Below the pieces are notes generated by a model that ran no database searches, had not been told where the DNA came from, and saw only the letters and a list, made by a program, of their open reading frames with translations. The translations under genes were made by a program, and so were the position numbers. Source: NORP309 sp045107085 (GTDB taxonomy: Bacteria > Pseudomonadota > Gammaproteobacteria > Xanthomonadales > Marinicellaceae). Taken from it: a stretch of 56,224 bases of DNA. Every line of letters starts with the position of its first letter. Position 1 is the stretch's first letter. Shown here one piece after another: positions 25,564 to 33,646 of this stretch. Location: positions 1-56,224 of the forward strand of contig JBGCFT010000049.1 in assembly GCA_045107085.1 (NCBI GenBank). The letters are read 5' to 3'.

Positions 25564-26541
25564 TTGTTTAACTTTAATTCACATAGAACCGCACAATCTA
25601 AAATGCTATTGGTATTGTCTTTAGGGACAGCAATTGGTATTTTACCTTTTACCATCTACAGAGCGCTTAAACAAGATTGGTTTGTTGCTGGTTTGGATTT
25701 AGGTGTGGTCATTGGTATGTCTCTTATCTTTGTTTATGTATACCGTACCAATAATGTCAAAGTTGCCAGTTTAATTTTGATACTTGTAGCGTTATCGGCC
25801 AATGTGGTGTCATTTTACTATAAAGGAATTAGCCAAGTATATTGGATCTATCCCGCTATGTTATCAGCATATTATATTATGAATCCCAGAAAAGGATTGT
25901 TGATAAATTTTATTATGTTGAGCTTTTATATTCCGAAGCTAGTGCTCTCCTTAGAGGCTGTCAATGTTTCAACAATTTTAGTGACCATTGTGATAACCAA
26001 TATGATTGCCTTTGTTTTTGCTTCTGGGTTAAGAAAACAAGAGATGATGCTGAGAAAATTAGCTTCAGAAGATTATTTAACTGGCACAGGAAATCGCAGA
26101 GCCCTGAGTATCGAATTAGAAAAATTAAAACAATATTTAAAAAATCACGATAGAACTGCGACTATGGTCTTGACTGATTTAGATCACTTTAAAAAAGTCA
26201 ATGATGAATTTGGCCACATGAGAGGTGATGATGTGCTTGTTAAACTTGCTGGTTTACTAAAATCTCATTATAAAAATAATGAAAAAATATTTCGTTATGG
26301 CGGTGAAGAATTTTTAATATTATGTCCTGATACTTCTCTTGAAGATGCATTTAAAGAGTCACAATCAATAAGAAAGCTCATCAAAGAATCTATTGTAATT
26401 AATCAAAATGAATTAACCGTTTCATTAGGTGTGGCAGAGTATATTAAAGAAGAAACCATGGACGATTGGATTCGTCGAGTCGATTTGGCATTATATCGAG
26501 CAAAAAATGAAGGCCGTGACAGGGTAATTAAAGCCGAATAA
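25564..26541 (+). CDS. Membrane-bound diguanylate cyclase (GGDEF)
   Basis: A 325-residue protein with about six membrane helices in residues 12-153 and one GGDEF domain (about 165-325). The catalytic parts are canonical: DLDHFKKVND, GHMRGDDVL and RYGGEEF (GGEEF at 246-250), so c-di-GMP synthesis is likely. The RxxD inhibitory site five residues before GGEEF is not present. The sensory membrane domain is not one I can name. The start is TTG at 25564; ATG at 25603 would remove the first 13 residues and is an alternative. It stands alone, followed by the hairpin at 26551. Confidence 0.85.
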   Translation: MFNFNSHRTAQSKMLLVLSLGTAIGILPFTIYRALKQDWFVAGLDLGVVIGMSLIFVYVYRTNNVKVASLILILVALSANVVSFYYKGISQVYWIYPAMLSAYYIMNPRKGLLINFIMLSFYIPKLVLSLEAVNVSTILVTIVITNMIAFVFASGLRKQEMMLRKLASEDYLTGTGNRRALSIELEKLKQYLKNHDRTATMVLTDLDHFKKVNDEFGHMRGDDVLVKLAGLLKSHYKNNEKIFRYGGEEFLILCPDTSLEDAFKESQSIRKLIKESIVINQNELTVSLGVAEYIKEETMDDWIRRVDLALYRAKNEGRDRVIKAE

Positions 26542-26550
26542 TATGCTATA

Positions 26551-26590
26551 AGAGACTTTTGCTTGATTCGTAGGTCAAGCAAAAGTCTCT
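26551..26590. terminator. Perfect 16-bp inverted repeat after the diguanylate cyclase gene
   Basis: Arms 26551-26566 and 26575-26590 (AGAGACTTTTGCTTGA and its exact reverse complement) flank an 8-base loop TTCGTAGG. It lies 9 bases after the stop and is probably a transcription terminator or mRNA-stabilising hairpin, but neither side carries a clear T-run, so the type is uncertain. Confidence 0.6.
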
Positions 26591-26667
26591 ATAATTTAAT
26601 AACTATTCAATGAAAAATGGATTTTTCTTTAAATTCTCAAGAACTTGAAAAGAAATAATCTCAGAAC

Positions 26668-26695
26668 TGGTTTAATTAATTATTTAAATTATAAT
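26668..26695 (+). promoter_or_regulatory. Possible promoter of leuS operon
   Basis: A perfect TATAAT (26690-26695) lies 28 bases before the leuS start. The best -35 at a proper distance is TGGTTT (26668-26673, 16-base spacer), which is poor. The -10 alone is the main support. Confidence 0.35.
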
Positions 26696-26723
26696 GACCT
26701 TCAGTTAATCAATTACAAACCTA

Positions 26724-29183
26724 ATGAGTGCAGAATATAATCCACAGAAACTAGAAAGTGCCGTTCAAAAAACATGGGATGAAAAAAACACCTTCGTTGT
26801 CACTGAAGATCCAAATAAAGAAAAATTTTATTGTTTGAGTATGTTTGCTTATCCAAGTGGTAATTTGCATATGGGACATGTGCGCAATTATACAATTGGA
26901 GATGTCATCTCTAGATATCAACGCATGCTAGGTAAAAATGTTTTGCAACCAATGGGTTATGACGCCTTTGGTTTGCCTGCAGAAAATGCTGCTATCAAAA
27001 ACAAAACAGCTCCTGCAAAGTGGACATATTCCAACATGGATTATATGACCAATCAATTTAAGCAATTGGGATTAGCATATGATTGGTCAAGAAAATTGGC
27101 CACATGTGATCCAGAGTACTATAAATGGGAACAATATATATTTATTCGCTTGTTAGAAAAAGGCTTAGTATATCGAAAAGATGCCACAGTCAATTGGGAT
27201 CCTGTAGATCAAACTGTGTTAGCAAATGAACAAGTGATTGATGGAAGAGGCTGGAGAAGTGGTGCATTAGTTGAGAAGAAAACCATTCCACAATGGTCGA
27301 TGAAAATTACCGCTTATGCTGAAGAACTATTATCAGAAATTGATAACTTATCAGGTTGGCCAGACTCAGTTAAAACCATGCAAAAGAACTGGATTGGAAA
27401 GTCAAAAGGCATTGAAATTGATTTTAAAGTTGAAGGTTATGCTGAAGATCTGTCCGTTTATACCACCCGTCCAGATACTTTATTTGGCGTCAGTTACTTA
27501 GCTGTCGCTCCAGAACATCCCTTGGCTTCACTGTCAGTAAGCAAAGACCCACAATTGCAAAACTTCTTGGATGACTGTAAAAAAGAACAAAGCAATGAAG
27601 CTGCAATGGCAACAATGGAGAAAAAAGGTCAGTTTAGTGGATTTTATGCGACTCACCCTTTAACAAAAGAAAAAGTGCCAGTCTGGATTGCTAATTTTGT
27701 GTTATACAGTTATGGAACGGGAGCTGTGATGGCTGTTCCTGCGCATGATCAACGTGATTTTGAATTTGCACAGAAGTATCAACTAAAAATTAAACCAGTC
27801 ATCAAAGCCAATGATGGTGTTGAAATTGATCTAACAAAACAAGCATTAACTGAAAAAGGCTTGTTAATAAACTCTCAAGAGTTCAATGGCATGAATTTCA
27901 AACAGTCATTTGAAGCCATAAAAATGCAGCTAGAAAAAGAAGGCATAGGCAGAGAGCAAATAAACTACAGATTGCGAGACTGGGGAGTGTCTAGACAAAG
28001 GTATTGGGGTTGCCCAATACCCATTATTTATTGCGATGATTGTGGAACCGTTCCAGTACCTCAAGAACAATTGCCTGTAGTATTGCCAGAAGATGTCTCT
28101 TTTTCAGAAGATGGTGGTTCTCCTATCAAGAAAATGCCTGACTTTTATAATGTTGCTTGCCCAAATTGTGGAAAAGAGGCACAACGTGAAACGGATACAT
28201 TTGATACTTTTATGGATTCATCTTGGTATTTTGCGAGATTCGCAAATCCAAATAATGATGAAAGTATATTAGATGAATCTGCTAATTATTGGTTACCTGT
28301 TGATCAATATGTAGGCGGTATTGAACATGCTATTCTTCATTTATTGTACGCCCGCTTTTATCATAAACTTTTAAGAGATTTAGGATATGTAACATCTGAC
28401 GAACCCTTTGCTAATTTGTTAACACAAGGAATGGTTCTCAAAGATGGTGCTAAAATGTCAAAAAATAAAGGCAATACAGTGGACCCTAAAGCTTTGATTA
28501 ATGAATATGGAGCAGACACTGTCAGGTTGTTTTCTATGTTTGCTGCCCCACCTGAACATTCACTAGAATGGTCTGATGAGGGTGTAGATGGATCATTTCG
28601 ATATTTAAAAAGGATTTGGTTAAACATTAATGCATTTGCTGAAAACCATGATTTAGAATCTAAAATGAGCCTAGAAAGCTTAACGACAGATCAAAAAAAC
28701 ATGCGTCTAAAAACACACGAAACCATAAAAAAAGTCTCAGATGATTTTGGAGTAAGGAAAATATTCAATACGGCCATTGCAGCTTGTATGGAATTAACCA
28801 ATGCACTACTAAAATTCAATGATAACAGTCCTAATGGCGTGGCAATTACTCATGAAGGTTGGCAGGCTATTGTCAAAATGCTGTCTCCAATTGTGCCGCA
28901 TATCACACAAGAGCTATGGTTAGTTCTGGGTAATAAAGGTTTAATTGTTGATGTTCAATGGCCACAATACGATGAAAAGGCCTTGGTGAAGGATGAGTTA
29001 CAACTGATGGTTCAAGTCAATGGTAAGTTAAGAGCTAAAATTAATGTCGCTGCTACAGCCAGTAAAGAGGAAATTGAAGAATCAGCGTTGTCTGATATCA
29101 ATGTAAAAAAATTCAGCGATGGTAAACAAATCAAAAAAGTGATTGTTGTTCCAGGAAGACTGGTCAATATTGTGGTGGTTTAA
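26724..29183 (+). CDS. leuS: Leucyl-tRNA synthetase
   Basis: A class I synthetase that charges tRNA-Leu, with an editing domain that removes misattached amino acids. The 819 residues include the HIGH-type motif PSGNLHMGHVRNY (about 44-56), the editing CP1 insertion with TTRPDTLFGV and AVPAHDQRDFEFA, the GMVLKDGAKMSKNKGN nucleotide motif (KMSKN variant of KMSKS) and the anticodon-binding C-terminal part. Length is slightly shorter than E. coli LeuS (860). lptE begins at the next base after its stop. Confidence 0.97.
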   Translation: MSAEYNPQKLESAVQKTWDEKNTFVVTEDPNKEKFYCLSMFAYPSGNLHMGHVRNYTIGDVISRYQRMLGKNVLQPMGYDAFGLPAENAAIKNKTAPAKWTYSNMDYMTNQFKQLGLAYDWSRKLATCDPEYYKWEQYIFIRLLEKGLVYRKDATVNWDPVDQTVLANEQVIDGRGWRSGALVEKKTIPQWSMKITAYAEELLSEIDNLSGWPDSVKTMQKNWIGKSKGIEIDFKVEGYAEDLSVYTTRPDTLFGVSYLAVAPEHPLASLSVSKDPQLQNFLDDCKKEQSNEAAMATMEKKGQFSGFYATHPLTKEKVPVWIANFVLYSYGTGAVMAVPAHDQRDFEFAQKYQLKIKPVIKANDGVEIDLTKQALTEKGLLINSQEFNGMNFKQSFEAIKMQLEKEGIGREQINYRLRDWGVSRQRYWGCPIPIIYCDDCGTVPVPQEQLPVVLPEDVSFSEDGGSPIKKMPDFYNVACPNCGKEAQRETDTFDTFMDSSWYFARFANPNNDESILDESANYWLPVDQYVGGIEHAILHLLYARFYHKLLRDLGYVTSDEPFANLLTQGMVLKDGAKMSKNKGNTVDPKALINEYGADTVRLFSMFAAPPEHSLEWSDEGVDGSFRYLKRIWLNINAFAENHDLESKMSLESLTTDQKNMRLKTHETIKKVSDDFGVRKIFNTAIAACMELTNALLKFNDNSPNGVAITHEGWQAIVKMLSPIVPHITQELWLVLGNKGLIVDVQWPQYDEKALVKDELQLMVQVNGKLRAKINVAATASKEEIEESALSDINVKKFSDGKQIKKVIVVPGRLVNIVVV

Positions 29184-29660
29184 ATGAATAAAATTGTTAT
29201 TTTAATACTGTTGTTTACTCTTGCTTCTTGTGGATACCATTTAAGAGCTAATAATGCGATTGCTGAAAATCATCCTAATATTAAATTAGAAGTTTCTTCA
29301 CAATCCACTTTAAAACGACCTTTGGTTAATGCTTTGTTATCTTCCAATGTGAAATTAACTGAAAAGTCTTCGGCTAGCACAAGCGATTTAGTTATCTTGA
29401 AAGACGCATTAAATAAGGTGATTCAATCGATAGGTGCAAATAATCAAGTGCAAGAATACCGCTTAGAATATGATGTCGAATACCGTATTGGCGATTCAGA
29501 AATCCAAAGTATACGCTTAGAAAAAGATTACTCATTTGATATTCAACAAATAGGTGGCGGCCAAAGTGAAGAGCGTGCTTTAAGAAAAGAACTGGCTGAA
29601 GATATGGCGTGGGCTATTATTCGTCAGATCAACATAATTAATACTTCAACCAATAAGTGA
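29184..29660 (+). CDS. lptE: LPS-assembly lipoprotein LptE
   Basis: LptE is the outer-membrane lipoprotein that plugs the LptD barrel and helps insert lipopolysaccharide. The 158 residues start with a lipoprotein signal peptide whose lipobox is LASC (cysteine at 16), followed by GYHLRAN, the typical LptE opening. Sequence outside this is poorly conserved in the family, so the call rests on this opening, length and the leuS-lptE-holA order. The stop overlaps the GTG start of holA by 4 bases. Confidence 0.92.
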   Translation: MNKIVILILLFTLASCGYHLRANNAIAENHPNIKLEVSSQSTLKRPLVNALLSSNVKLTEKSSASTSDLVILKDALNKVIQSIGANNQVQEYRLEYDVEYRIGDSEIQSIRLEKDYSFDIQQIGGGQSEERALRKELAEDMAWAIIRQINIINTSTNK

Positions 29661-30661
29661 AAATATACCAAAATCAATTAGAAGGCCAATTGGCACAAGG
29701 GTTATCTAACTGCTATTTAATAGTGGGAGAAGAGCCACTTGGGGTAAAAGAAGCCTGCGATTCTATCCGAAATAAAGCCAAATCTGAAGGCTTTACAGAG
29801 CGAGAAGTACTTCATGTTGATGCAAAATTTAAATGGGACAGTTTATTTGCATCAATGGGAACCATGTCATTGTTCGCTGAAAAAAAAATAATGGAATTGC
29901 ATATTCCTAATGGTAAACCCGGAGCAGCAGGTTCGAAGGCAATCACCCAATTTGTAGAAAATATTCCGTCAGATATTTGTTTGCTGATTCAATGTGAACA
30001 ATGGACTGTTGCTAATGAAAAAACAAAATGGGCAAAAACAGTGATAAATCAAGGCACTTATATGCGTGTTTATCTTCCCAAAGGACAAGATTTTCTTAAG
30101 TGGTTGAGAAACAGATGCGCTATGATTGGTTTAAATGTAGAGAACGATACCATAACATTATTGTCATTAAGGCTAGAAGGAAATTTATTGGCCGCTGCAC
30201 AAGAATTAGAGAAACTTAAGATGCGATTTTCTAGTCAAGTCATTACCGCAAAGGATGTTTCTGGTTTGGTTGCAGATAACGCCAGATTTGATGTGTTTCG
30301 ATTAACAGATGCATTGTTGGAAAATAAACTTCATAGGGTGCTTAAAATGATTAGGGCGCTCAAACAAAACAATACAGCCATTGTTGTTATTCATTGGGCC
30401 ATAGAAAGACAAGTCAGAAGCTTGTTGCATTTTGCTTATATCAAGTCTAAAGGCAAAAGGATAGGGCCAGCAGACTATCGATCACAGGGCATTTGGCAAA
30501 ATCAGCAAGCCATGATTCAATCTGCGTTAAATAGGTTAAATGCCCAAAAACTTGAGCATATGTTGGTAGGTTTGGCGTTATTAGATAGAATAATAAAAGG
30601 ACAAGCACAAGGTAATACTTGGCTTGCACTTGAGAAATGGGCAGTTGATTTTTGTTCATAA
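29657..30661 (+). CDS. holA: DNA polymerase III subunit delta
   Basis: Delta is the clamp-loader subunit that opens the beta ring. The 334-residue protein shows the family's N-terminal pattern (YLIVGEEPLGVKEACDSIR), the LLIQCEQW and KTKWAK middle and the C-terminal helical collar (AIERQVRSLL). It starts with GTG at 29657, overlapping lptE. In E. coli nadD follows holA; here deoB follows after 13 bases. Confidence 0.94.
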   Translation: MKIYQNQLEGQLAQGLSNCYLIVGEEPLGVKEACDSIRNKAKSEGFTEREVLHVDAKFKWDSLFASMGTMSLFAEKKIMELHIPNGKPGAAGSKAITQFVENIPSDICLLIQCEQWTVANEKTKWAKTVINQGTYMRVYLPKGQDFLKWLRNRCAMIGLNVENDTITLLSLRLEGNLLAAAQELEKLKMRFSSQVITAKDVSGLVADNARFDVFRLTDALLENKLHRVLKMIRALKQNNTAIVVIHWAIERQVRSLLHFAYIKSKGKRIGPADYRSQGIWQNQQAMIQSALNRLNAQKLEHMLVGLALLDRIIKGQAQGNTWLALEKWAVDFCS

Positions 30662-30674
30662 TTGAGAAATACAA

Positions 30675-31901
30675 ATGAAAAGAGCAATAATATTAGTCAT
30701 GGATTCATTGGGTATAGGTGCAAGTAAAGATGCTTCAAATTATGGAGATGAAGGTGCCAATACACTCGGACACATAGCTGAGGCGTGTTTTTTAGGTCAG
30801 GCAAATAACGAACAGAGATCTGGCTTTCTAAAAATTCCAAATTTAATCCGTTTGGGTTTAGCCCATGCTTTACAGGACAGTTGTGGAGAGGCAATGGCAG
30901 GTTTAGATTCAACGATTAAACCCATTTCTACTTATGGTTATGCAGTTGAACAGAGCAAAGATAAAGACACACCAAGCGGTCACTGGGAAATGGCAGGTGT
31001 TCCAGTTCCTTTTGCCTGGGGAACTTTTCCTAAAACCACTCCGTGTTTTCCTGATGCTTTAATTAAAGACTTTATTGCGCTTTCAGGTATTCCTGGTATT
31101 TTGGGTAATTGTCACAGCAGTGGAACTGAAATAATAAAGCAATTAGGTGAACAACACATTTCAACCGGAAAACCCATTTGTTATACCTCTGCAGACTCAG
31201 TATTTCAAATTGCAGCACACGAAGATCATTTTGGATTAGATGAATTGTACCGAATTTGTAAAGTAGCCAAAGGATTGGTTGAAGAGCTGAATGTGACTCG
31301 GGTCATTGCCCGTCCATTTATTGGCAACAATGCTGATGACTTTATGCGCACAGCAAACCGGAAAGACTTAACTACCGCTCCTATTGAACCGACATTATTA
31401 GATGAATTAAACAGACAAGGTGGAAAAGTTGTCTCTGTTGGCAAAATTGCCGATATCTTTTCAAATCGTGGCATTACTAAATGCGTTAAAGGCAAAAACA
31501 ACATGGAGTTATTTGATGCCATGTTGAATGAAGTAAAAATAGCCAATGATAAAACTCTGATTTTTGTTAATTTTGTTGATTTCGATAGCCATTATGGCCA
31601 CCGACGTGATGTGGCTGGTTATGCCAATGCTTTAGAAGAATTTGACAAAAGATTACCAGAATTAGAAGCAATAATGCAAGCAGAAGATATCGCATTAATC
31701 ACTGCAGATCATGGATGCGATCCTACTTTTCCTGGTTCAGATCATACCCGTGAACATGTACCAGTGGTCTTTTTTGGAAAAAATGTAAAAGCCCAAAATA
31801 TAGGCCAACGTGATTCTTTTGCAGACATGGGGCAATCCATTGCTCAATTTTTTGAAATATCAAAACTATCGAATGGTCAATCCATATCATTAAATTATTA
31901 G
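30675..31901 (+). CDS. deoB: Phosphopentomutase
   Basis: DeoB converts ribose-1-phosphate (or deoxyribose-1-phosphate) to the 5-phosphate in nucleoside salvage. It belongs to the alkaline phosphatase superfamily and needs manganese. Visible metal and active-site segments are VMDSLGIGAS, GDEGANTLGH, DTPSGHWEM (the phospho-accepting threonine) and ITADHGCDPTFPGSDHTREHVP (in parts: TADHGCDP, DHTREHVP). The 408 residues match E. coli. It is not with deoA/C/D but directly behind holA, an unusual spot. Confidence 0.95.
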   Translation: MKRAIILVMDSLGIGASKDASNYGDEGANTLGHIAEACFLGQANNEQRSGFLKIPNLIRLGLAHALQDSCGEAMAGLDSTIKPISTYGYAVEQSKDKDTPSGHWEMAGVPVPFAWGTFPKTTPCFPDALIKDFIALSGIPGILGNCHSSGTEIIKQLGEQHISTGKPICYTSADSVFQIAAHEDHFGLDELYRICKVAKGLVEELNVTRVIARPFIGNNADDFMRTANRKDLTTAPIEPTLLDELNRQGGKVVSVGKIADIFSNRGITKCVKGKNNMELFDAMLNEVKIANDKTLIFVNFVDFDSHYGHRRDVAGYANALEEFDKRLPELEAIMQAEDIALITADHGCDPTFPGSDHTREHVPVVFFGKNVKAQNIGQRDSFADMGQSIAQFFEISKLSNGQSISLNY

Positions 31902-32106
31902 CACAAAGGACTATGCGGATTATGCCACAGTTCTTTTATAAAAATTTAGTAGAAAATTTCAGTTTTACAATTTTAATGTCAGATATGTATAAATGATGCA
32001 CAAATAAGAATTAAATAAGTATTTCAACTAAATTCCAAGTTAATAAAATTAGTATATTTTTTGACTTATAAGCTATAATTGTAAAGTTATCAATAATTGA
32101 AGTTTT

Positions 32107-32622
32107 ATGAAAAATATTTATATCCTAATAATTGCTATATTACTAGTTAGTCACAATTTATTTGCTGCCACTTTGTGCACTGATATTCAAGAGGGTGGAG
32201 CGACACATAGTGGTTCTCAAGCCGCTTATTCTAATTGCACTATGAATTTTCAAGGCATAGGTGAATTTTATATTGGCATCAAAGAAAATATGGGAAATTT
32301 GGTTGTTTTTTTCGATTCAGTTGCTTCAGAATTTAATCCTTCACCAGGATCTGTATTGATGACAGGAGGAAATACAGATGGTTTGTCTGGGGTTTTAGAC
32401 AAAGGAATTGGGTACACAGGAATCTGTCCAGATGTATCAAGTGCAGATATAGCGTCTGTTAGCTTGATTACAAACCATGTTTATTGCGTGATAATTGAAG
32501 CTTCCTCAGGTCCAAATATGTGGTTTAAATCAACCTGGAATGGATCTCAATTTACTGATACAGTAATAGCATATGATTTAAATGCACTCCCAGTTGAGTT
32601 AATTAAATTTAGCGTTGAATAA
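32107..32622 (+). CDS. Small secreted protein of unknown function
   Basis: A 171-residue protein with a clear signal peptide (about 1-20, hydrophobic core ILIIAILLVSHN, cut after LFA). The mature part has six cysteines or so spread along it, is beta-rich by appearance, and shows no enzyme motif that I know. It ends LPVELIKFSVE followed by two stops; similar 'PVEL..F' phrases precede fibronectin-like sorting domains in other secreted proteins, so this could be a trimmed form or a complete short tail. A TATAAT at 32074-32079 is a possible -10 but no suitable -35 is seen. Confidence 0.6.
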   Translation: MKNIYILIIAILLVSHNLFAATLCTDIQEGGATHSGSQAAYSNCTMNFQGIGEFYIGIKENMGNLVVFFDSVASEFNPSPGSVLMTGGNTDGLSGVLDKGIGYTGICPDVSSADIASVSLITNHVYCVIIEASSGPNMWFKSTWNGSQFTDTVIAYDLNALPVELIKFSVE

Positions 32623-32821
32623 TAGGTTCAAAGAAAAAAGATCTTAAGCTTAATACATAGTTCTCATTTTGTTGGAATTATTATGCATATTATACCTCTA
32701 AGCCTAAATATCTAAGATCAAACTATACAATCGATTTTGAGGTGATTAGTTATTTAAGCTCCTTTAAAATTTTGTATTACTCTTCATGTTCGATCTAGCT
32801 ATATTTGACGGATTGAATATT

Positions 32822-33646
32822 TTATTCTCTTAACAGCTCATTAATTGAAGTCTTTGCTCGTGTTTGCTCATCAACGGTTTTCACAATAACTGCGCAGCTA
32901 AGAGAATGTGAACCGTCTTTTGCTGGTATGCTACCAGGAACAACGACTGAGCCTGGTGGTACATATCCGTAAGTGATTTCTTGTGTTTGACGGTTATAGA
33001 TTTTGGTGCTTTGTGAGATAAATACTCCCATTGATAAAACGCTTCCTTTGCCAATTCTAACACCTTCAACCACTTCTGATCGGGCGCCAATAAAACAGTT
33101 GTCTTCAATAATAGTTGGAGCTGCTTGCAATGGTTCGAGCACGCCACCGATACCAACACCGCCTGATAAATGCACGTTTTTACCTATTTGAGCACAGCTT
33201 CCTACCGTTACCCAAGTATCAACCATGCTGCCTTCATCAACAAAGGCTCCAATATTCACGTAACTTGGCATCACAACAACATTTTTACCTAAAAATGCAC
33301 CAATTCGTACTGTGGCTGGTGGAACAATTCGTGCTCCTGTGGACTTAAAGTCTTCTTCTGTAGCATTTTGAAATCGACAAGGAACTTTATCATAATAATT
33401 ATGCGTAGTGCCTGACATGACCTCATTATCATGCGTGCTAAAATACAATAACACGGCTTTTTTAAGCCAGTCATTGACTTGCCATTGTCCATTATCCAAA
33501 GGTTCTGCAACTCGGTAAAGTCCAGACTCTAATCCAGAAATGGCCTGACCAATACTGTCTTGGTACTTTTTTATCATTTCTGCTTTGGATAATGAGTTTT
33601 TATCAAGCCAAGCTTGTGCAATGGTATTTTGTAATTCTATGTTCAT
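32822..33646 (-). CDS. dapD: 2,3,4,5-tetrahydropyridine-2,6-dicarboxylate N-succinyltransferase
   Basis: DapD succinylates tetrahydrodipicolinate in lysine and diaminopimelate (peptidoglycan) synthesis. The 274 residues match E. coli DapD in length. Left-handed beta-helix hexapeptide repeats run from about residue 105 to 220 (VRIGAFLGKNVVVMPSYVNIG, GSCAQIGKNVHLSGGVGIGG in parts), with EDNCFIGARSEVVEGV. It is the last gene of map-glnD-dapD and overlaps glnD by 4 bases. Confidence 0.97.
   Translation of the reverse strand: MNIELQNTIAQAWLDKNSLSKAEMIKKYQDSIGQAISGLESGLYRVAEPLDNGQWQVNDWLKKAVLLYFSTHDNEVMSGTTHNYYDKVPCRFQNATEEDFKSTGARIVPPATVRIGAFLGKNVVVMPSYVNIGAFVDEGSMVDTWVTVGSCAQIGKNVHLSGGVGIGGVLEPLQAAPTIIEDNCFIGARSEVVEGVRIGKGSVLSMGVFISQSTKIYNRQTQEITYGYVPPGSVVVPGSIPAKDGSHSLSCAVIVKTVDEQTRAKTSINELLRE

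Noticed and set aside
32061..32079. TTGACT plus TATAAT before the small secreted protein gene
   Set aside because: Spacing is only 7 bases, so they cannot form one promoter; the TATAAT alone has no good -35.
32640..32720. GATCTTA … TAAGATC inverted repeat in the deoB/secreted protein to dapD gap
   Set aside because: Arms are 7 bases and about 67 bases apart in AT-rich DNA; this is expected by chance.
33003..33348. Short forward reading frames across dapD
   Set aside because: They lie entirely antisense to the conserved hexapeptide repeats of DapD and reflect codon bias there.
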